A stretch of 64,000 nucleotides of DNA from an uncultured Flavobacteriales bacterium (lineage in GTDB: Bacteria; Bacteroidota; Bacteroidia; Flavobacteriales_E; Vicingaceae). Below are positions 17,187-27,050 of the stretch, piece by piece (position 1 is the first letter of the stretch; each line of letters opens with the position of its first letter). Below the pieces are notes generated by a model. The model saw only the letters and a list, made by a program, of their open reading frames with translations, was not told the DNA's origin and searched no databases. The stretch is taken from contig CAJQON010000015.1 of the NCBI GenBank assembly GCA_905479995.1, positions 1 to 64,000 on the forward strand, given 5' to 3'. The translations under genes were made by a program, and so were the position numbers.

Positions 17187-18086
17187 ATGAAATTTTTAAA
17201 CCATATCATACGAGTCCTTATCGGATTAGTCTTTATCTTTTCTGGACTAAGCAAGCTGTTTCCTATAGAACCTTTCGAGATTGTTTTTGTGGACTTAGGT
17301 GTTGCAGATTGGATATGGGCACCTTTTATTGCCAGGTTTATCATTGCCTTTGAAATAACCTTGGGACTTTGTATCGTGTTCAATATTTGGCTTAAGAGTA
17401 TTATATATAAAGTTACTCAAGGCTCCTTAATTGTTTTTACAGCTTATTTAATCTTTATACTTATTACTAAAGGAAACGATGAGGATTGTGGTTGCTTTGG
17501 TAGTTTTATTGTTTTAACGCCAATAGAGTCTATTATTAAGAATGTTATTTTAATGTTGCTGCTTCTTGTGGTAAAACGCAGACATTATACCTTAGGAGTT
17601 GTTAATTGGATGATTATTCCTTTTTTAGCTATGGCTTTTACGTCAACTTTTCTTTTAAATAGAGTGGGATTACAGAATGCTGCTGGAATTGAATTGAATG
17701 AAGCCATTGATTATACGGAATTACCTGCCTTGTACAATACTGGAGAGAAAGTGGATTTTTCTAAAGGGAAAATTATTGTAGCTTACTTAAGTTACTCTTG
17801 TTCTCATTGTGAGAGTGCAGCTCATAAATTGCACTTTTTGGAAACCAAATATGAGATAGATAACCTTTATGTTGTTTTGGGGTCTAAGCACGAAAAAAAC
17901 ATTCAAGTATTTTTAGACAAGACCAAAATTGAATATCCGTTTATTTGGATGGATGGAGATGAGTTTTTTAAATACAGTGGTGGTGGCTTACCTGCCTTTG
18001 TTTACTTGGAAGATGGTGTGTTAAAGAAAAAGTGGATAGGAGAATTCTTTAAGGTAGAAGAAATAGAGGCAATTATTAAGCCTTAA
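17187..18086 (+). CDS. BT_3928-like protein: DoxX/MauE membrane domain fused to a thioredoxin-like domain
   Basis: A 299-residue membrane protein. The first half has four hydrophobic helices (about 5-25, 45-65, 70-92, 105-125) of DoxX/MauE type (LIGLVFIFSGLSKLFPIEPF), then a fifth helix near 145-155. The second half is thioredoxin-like with a redox CSHC motif (SYSCSHCESAAHK, about 204-216) and GGGLPAFVYLEDG, where the Pro is the cis-proline position. Such proteins probably pass electrons or cysteine-reducing power across the membrane. A cytochrome-maturation or disulfide role is inferred. The start lies immediately after a terminator, and the 3' end overlaps the convergent SpoU gene by 11 bp. 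Confidence 0.8.
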   Translation: MKFLNHIIRVLIGLVFIFSGLSKLFPIEPFEIVFVDLGVADWIWAPFIARFIIAFEITLGLCIVFNIWLKSIIYKVTQGSLIVFTAYLIFILITKGNDEDCGCFGSFIVLTPIESIIKNVILMLLLLVVKRRHYTLGVVNWMIIPFLAMAFTSTFLLNRVGLQNAAGIELNEAIDYTELPALYNTGEKVDFSKGKIIVAYLSYSCSHCESAAHKLHFLETKYEIDNLYVVLGSKHEKNIQVFLDKTKIEYPFIWMDGDEFFKYSGGGLPAFVYLEDGVLKKKWIGEFFKVEEIEAIIKP

Positions 18087-18609
18087 GTTTATTAAACAAA
18101 TCCCACACTACCACACCCGTTGTTACAGATATGTTTAAAGAGTGCTTTGTTCCAAATTGCGGTATCTCTAGCACCAAATCACTTTCATCAATTACCGTTT
18201 GATCAACCCCTTTTACTTCGTTTCCTAAAATGATAGCTAGTGCTTCACTTTTTTCTGGAGTAAACTCATTTAGCATTGTGCTATTTTCTGTTTGTTCAAT
18301 AGATACAACTTTGTAGTTGGCTTCTTTCAAAGATTGAACTGCTTCTAATGTGTTTTCAAAATATTTCCATGCAACAGATTCTGTTGCTCCTAAAGCAGTT
18401 TTTTGAATGTCTCTGTGAGGAGGCTGAGCAGTAATCCCGCATAAATATACCGCTTCAACTAAAAAAGCATCTGCAGTACGAAATACAGATCCAATGTTGT
18501 TTAGGCTTCTTATGTTGTCTAAAACGATAACAATAGGCGTTTTAGCTGCTGTCTTAAATGCATCTATCGATATTCTGTCTAAGGCTTCGTTGGCTAGTTT
18601 TTTGTCCAT
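18076..18609 (-). CDS. SpoU/TrmH-family RNA 2'-O-methyltransferase
   Basis: A 177-residue SPOUT methyltransferase consisting only of the catalytic domain. Motif 1 is DNIRSLNNIGSVFRTADAF (about 31-49) with the catalytic Arg, motif 2 is ALAIILGNEVKGVD (about 123-136) and motif 3 is LEIPQFGTKHSLNISVTTG, forming the knot and SAM site. The size fits the short TrmH-like class that methylates tRNA ribose, but the target nucleotide cannot be read from sequence. It is convergent with the DoxX/thioredoxin gene, overlapping by 11 bp. Confidence 0.88.
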   Translation of the reverse strand: MDKKLANEALDRISIDAFKTAAKTPIVIVLDNIRSLNNIGSVFRTADAFLVEAVYLCGITAQPPHRDIQKTALGATESVAWKYFENTLEAVQSLKEANYKVVSIEQTENSTMLNEFTPEKSEALAIILGNEVKGVDQTVIDESDLVLEIPQFGTKHSLNISVTTGVVVWDLFNKLKA

Positions 18610-18719
18610 GGTTTTTCAATTGCTTCGAAATTAATAAAATTTATATCAACAATAAGGCAGAATCTGTTTATAACTAATCTTCAATAAAAGGGTGTATTTA
18701 TTTTTTCATAGCCTTAAGT

Positions 18720-21359
18720 TTGTGTGAGACAATAAACACGAATATTTTGGCTAAGGATCCCGAGAAAGTAACCCCGTTAATGAAACAATACAATACCATT
18801 AAGGCGAAATACCCTGATGCGATGTTGTTGTTTAGGGTAGGCGATTTTTATGAAACTTTTGGACAGGATGCCATAAAAGCTTCTGGTATATTGGGAATTG
18901 TACTAACTGCCAGAAATAATGGTGGTTCTAAATTGGAGTTGGCAGGTTTCCCGCATCATTCTTTAAATACCTACTTGCCTAAATTGGTAAGGTCTGGGTT
19001 GCGAGTGGCCATTTGCAACCAATTGGAAGCGCCAAGTAAAGAAAAGAAAATTGTAAAAAGAGGTGTAACCGAATTGGTTACTCCTGGTGTAAATTTACAC
19101 GATCAAATTCTCGACCATAAAAAGAATAATTTTTTAGCCGCAGTTCATTTCGATAAAAAGAAATGTGGCGTTGCTTTTTTAGATGTTTCTACCGGAGAGT
19201 TTTTGGTTGCTGAAGGAAGCTTTGAGTACATTGATAAATTATTGCATGGCTTTAAGCCAACAGAAGTTCTTTATCAGCGAAACAAAAAGAAACAATTTGT
19301 AGAAACTTTTGGAGATCAGTTTTATACGTTTTGTCTGGAAGATTGGGCATTTACCGAAGATTTTGGAAATGAAACTCTACAAAAGCAATTTGAAACAAGC
19401 AGCTTAAAAGGTTTTGGTATTGAAGAAATGTCTTATGCAATAAGCGCTGCTGGAGCAGCATTGCATTACTTGTCGGATACTCAACACAACAAAACTAAGC
19501 ACATAACAACTATTGCAAGAATTGAGGAAGATACTCATGTTTGGTTAGATCGATTTACGATTAGAAATCTAGAGTTAATTTATTCGACTAACGAAAATGC
19601 AAAAACATTAATTGATGTTTTAGATCAAACCATTTCTCCAATGGGAGCGAGGCTGCTAAGAAGATGGGTTGCTTTGCCTTTAAAAGAGATTCAACCTATA
19701 AATGACCGATTAAATGTTGTAGAAGAATTAACAAAAAACGATGATCTTTTTGATAGTTTATCGAAAGATGTTCATGAAATAGGAGATTTAGAACGCTTGA
19801 TTTCTAAAGTTGCTACTGCAAGAATTAGTCCTAGAGAAGTAGTGCAGTTAAAAAGAGCATTAACCGTTTTAGAGCCTATTAAAAAGAGTTGTTCTACTTC
19901 CAAAAACGCATCTTTAAAAAAGATTGCTGATCGTATAAATCCTTGTACTGTAATTAAAGAAAAAATTCTTTATACCATTCAGGATGATGCTCCGGTTGCA
20001 GTGCAAAAAGGAAATGTAATTAAAGAAGGAGTTTCTGAGGAGTTGGATGAGTTAAGAGCGATTTTAAATTCGGGTAAAGATGCGTTAACAGCAATTCAGG
20101 AAAGAGAAATAGAAAATACAGGAATACCAAGTCTTAAAATTGCGTTTAACAATGTTTTTGGATATTACATTGAAGTTAGAAATGCACACAAAGACAAAGT
20201 GCCTGAAGATTGGCATAGAAAACAAACGCTTACTCAAGCCGAACGATACATTACGGAAGAGTTGAAAGAATATGAGTCTAAAATTTTAGGAGCAGACGAA
20301 AAAATATTGCAGCTAGAAACTCAGTTGTTCAATAATTTAGTGCTGGAATTGATGGATTACATTGTTCCTATACAACTTAATGCTCACCTTATTGCACAAT
20401 TGGATTGCTTGATGTCGTTTGCCAAAATTGCAACCGATTACCATTATACCAAGCCGTCAATTAACGAAACAAAAGCGATAGAGATTAAGGAAGGAAGACA
20501 TCCGGTTATTGAACAACAACTTCCGGTTGGGGAAGAGTATGTTTCTAACGACATTTATTTGGATGACAATTCTCAGCAAATTATGATGATTACTGGTCCT
20601 AATATGAGTGGTAAGTCTGCATTGTTGAGACAGACGGCACTAATTACATTAATGGCTCAAATTGGTTGTTTTGTTCCTGCTAAAAGTGCTCAAATTGGGT
20701 TGGTAGATAAGATTTTTACTAGAGTTGGAGCTTCTGATAATATCTCTCAAGGAGAATCTACTTTTATGGTAGAAATGAATGAAACCGCCAGTATTTTAAA
20801 TAACCTATCGGATAGAAGTTTGATATTGTTAGATGAAATAGGGAGAGGAACAAGTACTTATGATGGAATTTCTATTGCATGGAGTATTGCAGAGTATTTG
20901 CATGAACATCCTAAGTTTAAGGCCAAAACACTCTTTGCTACACATTATCATGAGTTAAATGACATGACCAATGTTTTTAAGCGAATTAAAAACTTTAATG
21001 TTTCGGTTAAAGAAATTAAAAACAAAATAATTTTCTTACGAAAGTTAGCGCAAGGTGGTAGTAATCATAGCTTTGGAATACACGTTGCAAAAATGGCTGG
21101 AATGCCTAATAAAATGATAAGTAGAGCTAATGATGTGTTAAAACAATTGGAAAACTCTCATGTTGGCAATGGAAAAACAAAGGCTAAAAAAGTAAAAACC
21201 GAAATTAATACCGATGAGATGCAGTTGAGCTTTTTTCAATTGGATGATCCTGTTTTAGAACAAATAAAAGAAGAATTAATTAGCATTGACATCAATACCC
21301 TAACTCCTGTTGAGGCTTTAATGAAACTCAATGAAATTAAGAAGGCAGTAGGAGGTTAG
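18720..21359 (+). CDS. mutS: DNA mismatch repair protein MutS
   Basis: An 879-residue mismatch-recognition ATPase. Near the N-terminus [14 protein letters not shown] carries the Phe-x-Glu mismatch-reading motif. Connector, lever and clamp regions follow. The ATPase has Walker A GPNMSGKS (626-633) and Walker [17 protein letters not shown] (D705, E706). The start is TTG 18720: no ATG lies between the upstream in-frame stop and the conserved TPLMKQYN segment, so a non-ATG start is needed to keep the family N-terminus. ATG 18780 would cut into it. A conserved C-terminal MutS tail is present. It ends 4 bp before the convergent tsaD. Confidence 0.96.
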   Translation: MCETINTNILAKDPEKVTPLMKQYNTIKAKYPDAMLLFRVGDFYETFGQDAIKASGILGIVLTARNNGGSKLELAGFPHHSLNTYLPKLVRSGLRVAICNQLEAPSKEKKIVKRGVTELVTPGVNLHDQILDHKKNNFLAAVHFDKKKCGVAFLDVSTGEFLVAEGSFEYIDKLLHGFKPTEVLYQRNKKKQFVETFGDQFYTFCLEDWAFTEDFGNETLQKQFETSSLKGFGIEEMSYAISAAGAALHYLSDTQHNKTKHITTIARIEEDTHVWLDRFTIRNLELIYSTNENAKTLIDVLDQTISPMGARLLRRWVALPLKEIQPINDRLNVVEELTKNDDLFDSLSKDVHEIGDLERLISKVATARISPREVVQLKRALTVLEPIKKSCSTSKNASLKKIADRINPCTVIKEKILYTIQDDAPVAVQKGNVIKEGVSEELDELRAILNSGKDALTAIQEREIENTGIPSLKIAFNNVFGYYIEVRNAHKDKVPEDWHRKQTLTQAERYITEELKEYESKILGADEKILQLETQLFNNLVLELMDYIVPIQLNAHLIAQLDCLMSFAKIATDYHYTKPSINETKAIEIKEGRHPVIEQQLPVGEEYVSNDIYLDDNSQQIMMITGPNMSGKSALLRQTALITLMAQIGCFVPAKSAQIGLVDKIFTRVGASDNISQGESTFMVEMNETASILNNLSDRSLILLDEIGRGTSTYDGISIAWSIAEYLHEHPKFKAKTLFATHYHELNDMTNVFKRIKNFNVSVKEIKNKIIFLRKLAQGGSNHSFGIHVAKMAGMPNKMISRANDVLKQLENSHVGNGKTKAKKVKTEINTDEMQLSFFQLDDPVLEQIKEELISIDINTLTPVEALMKLNEIKKAVGG

Positions 21360-21363
21360 TTCC

Positions 21364-22377
21364 TTAAATCTTCATTCGTGCATTGGGCACCAATTGTTGG
21401 GTTGCAAAATCGTTTTCTAAATACTTGTAATAACCTGTTATTGCTATCATTGCAGCATTGTCAGTGCAATATTCAAACTTAGGAATGTAGGTGGTACAAC
21501 CTTCTTCAGTAAGGGATAGAATTTGCTTACGAAGCTCAGAATTGGCAGAAACACCTCCAGCAACAGCAATATGTTTTATTCCAGTTGCAGTAATGGCGCC
21601 TTTCAACTTTTTAATCAAAATGGCTACTATCGTTTTTTGAACCGAAGCACAAATGTCGTTTCTATTCTCGGCAATAAAATTCTCGTTTTTGGCAATTTCT
21701 CTTTTCAAAAAATATAAAACAGAAGTTTTAAATCCGCTAAAGCTAAAATGATGCTCTTTAACTTTAGGATGAGGAAATTCAAATATAGGATTTCCCAGTT
21801 GAGCATATTGATCTAATATAGGTCCGCCAGGGTAAGGTAAACCTAACATTTTTGCTACTTTATCAAAAGCTTCTCCTGCTGCATCATCGATCGTTTCGCC
21901 AATTATTTCAAAATTAAAGTAATCCGTTACTTTTACAATTTGGGTATGTCCACCACTAACGGTTAAACACAATAATGGAAAAGGAGGGAGTTCATTCTCA
22001 TCTTCAATAAAATGAGCTAAGATGTGGCCATGCATGTGGTTAACCTCAATTATTGGAATGTTTAATCCCATAGCAAAAGCTTTTGCAAAACTACTGCCCA
22101 CTAATAAAGAACCTAATAGTCCGGGACCATTAGTAAAGGCAACCGCATCAATATCTTCTTTGCTAATTCCAGCTTGTTTTATAGCTTCATTTACAACAGG
22201 TACTATGTTTTGTTGATGGGCCCGAGAGGCTAGTTCTGGTACAACACCGCCATATTTTTCGTGTACTGATTGATTGGCTACAATGTTGGCAAGAACTTTG
22301 CCGTTCTTAATTATTGCAGCAGCGGTATCATCACAGCTTGATTCAATGCCTAAAATTATTGCTGAGCTTTGTTGCAT
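21364..22377 (-). CDS. tsaD: tRNA N6-adenosine threonylcarbamoyltransferase TsaD
   Basis: A 337-residue ASKHA-fold enzyme that transfers the threonylcarbamoyl group to A37 of ANN-decoding tRNAs, with TsaB and TsaE. The N-terminus has GIESSCDDTAAAI, the metal site is NHMHGH (H114, H118), and the later motifs VSGGHTQ, AAGEAFDKVAKMLGLPYPGG and AVAGGVSANSELR are all present. The final DNAAMIA block holds the last metal-binding Asp. It is divergent from tamB with only 22 bp between the two start codons. Confidence 0.96.
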   Translation of the reverse strand: MQQSSAIILGIESSCDDTAAAIIKNGKVLANIVANQSVHEKYGGVVPELASRAHQQNIVPVVNEAIKQAGISKEDIDAVAFTNGPGLLGSLLVGSSFAKAFAMGLNIPIIEVNHMHGHILAHFIEDENELPPFPLLCLTVSGGHTQIVKVTDYFNFEIIGETIDDAAGEAFDKVAKMLGLPYPGGPILDQYAQLGNPIFEFPHPKVKEHHFSFSGFKTSVLYFLKREIAKNENFIAENRNDICASVQKTIVAILIKKLKGAITATGIKHIAVAGGVSANSELRKQILSLTEEGCTTYIPKFEYCTDNAAMIAITGYYKYLENDFATQQLVPNARMKI

Positions 22378-22399
22378 TAAATGTATCTTTACCGGTTAA

Positions 22400-25300
22400 T
22401 TGTTAAGGGACAAAGCTATTAAAAAAAGAAAGAAAATATTAATCATTCTCATTACCATTCTGCTAATTATAGTAGGACTGGCTTCTTTGTTGAGTTATAG
22501 TTCTTCTTTCCAAACTTTTGCGGTTAATACTTATTTGAATTCTTTGGCAAAAAAAACAAAGACTAAAATTACCGTAGGCTCTGTTGATGTTGAGTTGTTT
22601 AAAACAGTATCGCTAAATAATATATACGTTGAAGACCTTCATCAAGACACCTTATTGTTCGCTGAAAATATTTTAGTTGATATTGAGGAGTTTTCAATTG
22701 GTGATAAACGAATAAAGCTAGAACAAGCAGTTGTTTCAAATACTTATTTTAATTTAAAAAAATACAGTACAGACAATGTGTCTAACCTTCAGTTTATTAT
22801 TGACCATTTTAAAACTAGCGATACAACAAAAGGCAAATGGTTGTTTGCTATTAACAGTGTTCAGCTAGAGAATGTGCGTTTTAATTATAATAATGAACAT
22901 CTTGTAATTAAGGAGCAAGGGATTGATTTTAATCACATAGGTTTAACGAATGTAAACGCTAAACTGGATGACATTGAGTTGATTGAAAAAGGAGTTGATT
23001 GCGATATTTTACAACTCAGTTTAATGGATAGAAGTGGTTTTGTGGTGGACAGTTTAGTTTCAAAAGCTCAAGTTTCTCCTTTAGGTATTTTCACTCCAAA
23101 TTTAAAGATAATTACACCAAATTCTACTATTAATGGGGATGTTGCCTTTACTACAGAGAGCTATAAAAGTCATGCAAACTTTGTGGAGGACGTAAAAATT
23201 CAATCCACCTTTAAGGGAAGTAAAGTTAATTTTAAGGACATCGCCTATTTTGCTCCAAGCCTAGACGGAATGGAGAAGTGGTTGGATTTTGAGGGTGAAA
23301 TTAAAGGTACGATTGATAACTTGAAGGCAAGGAACTTTTCTTTTGTATCAGATGATGGTAGTCGTTTTGCAGGAAAAGTGGATTTATCTGGCTTGCCAAA
23401 AGTTAATGATATGTTTATGCATATTGACATAAAAGAATTGGTAACCACCAAAGAGAAGATGGAGACAATTCCATTATTTCCGTTTACAGCTAATAAGTTT
23501 CTTAAAATACCTGCTAATTTCCGGCACTTAGGAGCAATTCGATTTAAAGGGAGTTTTACTGGGTTTTACCATGATTTTGTGGCTTATGGTAAGGTGAAAA
23601 CTAACTTAGGAAATGTTTCAACTGATTTATCTTTAAAGTTAAACAATGGTAATCCTCATTATAAAGGAAAGCTGAAAACCACTCACTTCAATTTAGGTCG
23701 ATTTTTTGATGCCTCAAAAGAAATCGGAGATATTACCATGAATGTGAATATTGAAGGAGAGGGCTTTACCAAAAAGGAATTAGACATTGATTTGTCTGGA
23801 AATATTGATCAAATAGTAATTAAAGATTACGAGTACAATAATGTTGATTTGAAAGGTGAGTTTAAGGAGGAAATTTTTAGTGGAAAATTAGCCGTTGAAG
23901 ATGAAAATGTTTCTTTTGATTTTGATGGTAATATTAACTTGTCGAATAAAATACCAGAATTTCAGTTTGTATCAAATGTAGAAAATGCAAAATTGGGTAA
24001 ATTGAACTTGGTAAAGAGTAAGCAGAAATTAAAAACACGACTTTCTACTCAAATAGTAGTGGATTTAGTAGGCAATAACATTGATAATTTGGTTGGTGGA
24101 ATTTCTTTTTTGAATACGCACTACAATGATAAATTAGATTCGATAAAAGTGGAAGAAATTGCACTTATGACAGCTGTTGATGATAAGGTTAAAACAATTA
24201 AAGTGACTTCAGATTTGTTGGATGCTAGGTTAAATGGAGAGTTTTATGTGAATGAAATCGTTGATTATGTTGATCAGTTTTTTGTTCGTTACATTACTTC
24301 TCAAAAAGATGAAGAGCATCGGGTAGTTAATCTATCTCATGATGTTGATTTTGATGTTGAATTACACAATAGTGCGCTATTGTCTAAAGTGCTTTTTAAA
24401 GGAGTTAAAATGAGCGATCATACTGTTTTACAAGGGAAGTATGATTCTGATAATCATAACTTAACAATAGATGTAAGTGCGCCTTTTATAAATGCGAACG
24501 GTGTTAAATTAGATAACTTTACATTTAATGCTAGTGCAGAAGAGAAAGTATTGGATTTAACGGTGGATGCTTCTAAAATTAAACTCAACGATTCGTTGTA
24601 CATTGAAAACTTTAACATTGTGAGCGTAGTTGAAAATGACTCGGCATTAACAAGGTTAAATTGGCAAAATTACTCTAGCAAAACCAAAAATGAAGGTTAT
24701 TTTTTGGTGAATACCATTTTTGAAGGATACAGCAAATCAAGTCATTATGTGCTTAACTCTTACGCTTATATAGCAGATAGTTTATGGGAAGTTAATTCGA
24801 GTAGTTTTATTGAGGTTGACACCAACTTAATTGCATTTAAAGCATTTAAAGTAAGCACTAAAAATCAGAAGCTTTTAATAGATGGAAAATTAACTAATGA
24901 TTCACAAGATCAGTTGGATTTTTTACTGCAGAATTTTGATTTATTCAACGTGAGTAAACTTATTCCTGATGACATTATTAACTTATCTGGAATTCTGGAT
25001 GGTGTTGCTTCTGTAAGAAAGCAAAGTGGGGAACTTTTGTTTACTTCAGATTTAAAATTTGATCAATTTAGAATTAATGAGAGTTTAATTGGAAAAGGAA
25101 GTTTGGAGGCGCTTTGGAATACAAAAAGTAACTCGTTAAAGTTGGATGGGAAATTTTATAGAGATCATACACCAAGCATTATTTTTGGTGGTAATTATTA
25201 CCCCAATAAATTAGACAGTGCTTTGGATATTAATTTAGTTTTAAATAGGGCTGACCTTGAAATGGTAAACACTTATACCAAAGACTTTATAAGCGATTTA

Positions 25301-26881
25301 AAAGGAGTTGCAGATGCAAACATTAGTTTAAAAGGTAATTTTAAAAAGCCACAATTAAGTGGAAGAATTTCTTTGGTAAATGCCGGGTTTAAAGTTAATT
25401 ACTTAAATACTTATTATGAAACCAAGAAATTTGACATCAATGTTTATCCTGATATGATAGCTTTTGATAACGTTATTTTCACCGATGAAAACTTCTCTGG
25501 AGCAGGTGTTACAGGAACTATAAATCATGAGTGGTTTTCTGATGTGAGTGTTGATATAGGAATTGATGCTAAGAAAAATTTTATGGCGTTAAATACAACA
25601 GAGTTGGACAATAGCCTTTATTATGGGAAAGCATTTATAAATGGATATGTGGATATAGATATTTACGAGAAAAAAACACGAATTGATGTTGCTATTCAAA
25701 CTGATAAAAACACGGTAATTAACATTCCGCTTAATGACAATGAAAGTGTTTCTGAAAATAATTTTATTGAGTTTGTATCGCATGATACAGTTAATTTATT
25801 TGCAGCCAATAAGCAAGATATTGATTTGGCAAACATTGAAATGAATTTTGATCTTGATATAACTAAAGATGCAGAAGTTAGATTGATTTTTGATGATCAA
25901 ATTGGTGATGTGATGAGGAGTACAGGATCTGGAAATTTGAAATTGAAGATTAGTAATGATGGTGACTTAAATATGTTTGGGAACTATGTTATTTCTGATG
26001 GAGATTATTTGTTTACTCTTCAGAATGTAATTAATAAACGATTCGATCTAGAGGAAGGAGGATCTATTTCTTGGAACGGAAACCCTTATGAAGCATTGAT
26101 AGATATTACTGCTGTTTATAGGTTGAGAGCTAGGTTGTATGATTTGCTAGTGAACGTTGATACTAGCGATATATATAAAAAGCGTATTCCAGTTGATTTA
26201 AAGCTAAACATGAAAAATGAAATGATTAATCCAGACATTAGTTTTGATATAACATTGCCAACAGCTGATGAAGAAACACGAAATAAAGTAAAGAGTGTGC
26301 TTTATGTTAGCGACAATGAGGAGAATACGCAGGAATTGAATAAACAAGTATTTTCATTGTTGGTATTAAATACATTTTTGCCACCTCCAGGTGGCGATGC
26401 TTCATACGATAGGGCAAATGTTGGAAGTACAACATCTAGTGAGTTGCTTTCCAATCAATTAAGCAATTGGCTGTCTAAAATTAGTAGCGATTTTGACATT
26501 GGAGTAAATTACCGACCAGGAGATGAGTTGTCTAGTCAGGAATTAGAGTTAGCCCTTTCTACACAGTTATTTAATGATAGATTAATATTAGATGGAAATT
26601 TTGGGATATCTGAAAATCAGAATGTATCTAGTGAAACACAAAACACAAATAATTTAATAGGTGATATTTCTATTGAATACAAAATTACCAAAGATGGAAA
26701 ATTAAGAGCTAAAGCATTTAATAACTCCAATCAGTTTTCATTACAAAATGAAAATAGTCCATATACTCAAGGAATAGGACTATCTTATAAAGAAGAATAT
26801 GATACAGGAAAGCAGTTTTGGCAATTGTTTTTTGACCGTTTTCGAAAAGAAGAAAATAAAAAAGCAAAACTAGAAGATTAA
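22400..26881 (+). CDS. tamB: TamB-like translocation/assembly module protein
   Basis: A 1493-residue AsmA/TamB-family protein. A single N-terminal membrane helix (about 13-33) anchors a very long beta-rich periplasmic body, and the C-terminus (about 1050-1450) is the TamB (DUF490) domain, with the typical PYEALIDITAVYRLRARL and FSLLVLNTFLPP stretches. In Bacteroidota such proteins bridge inner and outer membranes for lipid or outer-membrane-protein transport. The start is TTG 22400: a stop codon lies directly before it in frame and the membrane helix follows at once. TATCTTTA (22384-22391) resembles a -7 box, so the mRNA would be almost leaderless. The gene symbol reflects the family, not proven function. 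Confidence 0.88.
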   Translation: MLRDKAIKKRKKILIILITILLIIVGLASLLSYSSSFQTFAVNTYLNSLAKKTKTKITVGSVDVELFKTVSLNNIYVEDLHQDTLLFAENILVDIEEFSIGDKRIKLEQAVVSNTYFNLKKYSTDNVSNLQFIIDHFKTSDTTKGKWLFAINSVQLENVRFNYNNEHLVIKEQGIDFNHIGLTNVNAKLDDIELIEKGVDCDILQLSLMDRSGFVVDSLVSKAQVSPLGIFTPNLKIITPNSTINGDVAFTTESYKSHANFVEDVKIQSTFKGSKVNFKDIAYFAPSLDGMEKWLDFEGEIKGTIDNLKARNFSFVSDDGSRFAGKVDLSGLPKVNDMFMHIDIKELVTTKEKMETIPLFPFTANKFLKIPANFRHLGAIRFKGSFTGFYHDFVAYGKVKTNLGNVSTDLSLKLNNGNPHYKGKLKTTHFNLGRFFDASKEIGDITMNVNIEGEGFTKKELDIDLSGNIDQIVIKDYEYNNVDLKGEFKEEIFSGKLAVEDENVSFDFDGNINLSNKIPEFQFVSNVENAKLGKLNLVKSKQKLKTRLSTQIVVDLVGNNIDNLVGGISFLNTHYNDKLDSIKVEEIALMTAVDDKVKTIKVTSDLLDARLNGEFYVNEIVDYVDQFFVRYITSQKDEEHRVVNLSHDVDFDVELHNSALLSKVLFKGVKMSDHTVLQGKYDSDNHNLTIDVSAPFINANGVKLDNFTFNASAEEKVLDLTVDASKIKLNDSLYIENFNIVSVVENDSALTRLNWQNYSSKTKNEGYFLVNTIFEGYSKSSHYVLNSYAYIADSLWEVNSSSFIEVDTNLIAFKAFKVSTKNQKLLIDGKLTNDSQDQLDFLLQNFDLFNVSKLIPDDIINLSGILDGVASVRKQSGELLFTSDLKFDQFRINESLIGKGSLEALWNTKSNSLKLDGKFYRDHTPSIIFGGNYYPNKLDSALDINLVLNRADLEMVNTYTKDFISDLKGVADANISLKGNFKKPQLSGRISLVNAGFKVNYLNTYYETKKFDINVYPDMIAFDNVIFTDENFSGAGVTGTINHEWFSDVSVDIGIDAKKNFMALNTTELDNSLYYGKAFINGYVDIDIYEKKTRIDVAIQTDKNTVINIPLNDNESVSENNFIEFVSHDTVNLFAANKQDIDLANIEMNFDLDITKDAEVRLIFDDQIGDVMRSTGSGNLKLKISNDGDLNMFGNYVISDGDYLFTLQNVINKRFDLEEGGSISWNGNPYEALIDITAVYRLRARLYDLLVNVDTSDIYKKRIPVDLKLNMKNEMINPDISFDITLPTADEETRNKVKSVLYVSDNEENTQELNKQVFSLLVLNTFLPPPGGDASYDRANVGSTTSSELLSNQLSNWLSKISSDFDIGVNYRPGDELSSQELELALSTQLFNDRLILDGNFGISENQNVSSETQNTNNLIGDISIEYKITKDGKLRAKAFNNSNQFSLQNENSPYTQGIGLSYKEEYDTGKQFWQLFFDRFRKEENKKAKLED

Positions 26882-27050
26882 CTAGTTTTTTTGTGTCGTA
26901 TGATTTTTCCTTTCCCTAAACCTACATGAATGTTTTATAATCGGCTATTTATCAATGATAATCGGTAGCACATTAATAAAATTGAATCACTACATTTGTT
27001 TCATATTTCAAGTTATAATTTTATAACTTCGCACGCTTAAGATTTATAAG

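Noticed and set aside
27001-27050. TTTG (26995-26998) and TAACTTCG (27024-27031) upstream of the TonB receptor gene
   Set aside because: Spacing of 25 bp exceeds the usual range and the -7 box has a mismatch, so not listed as a promoter.
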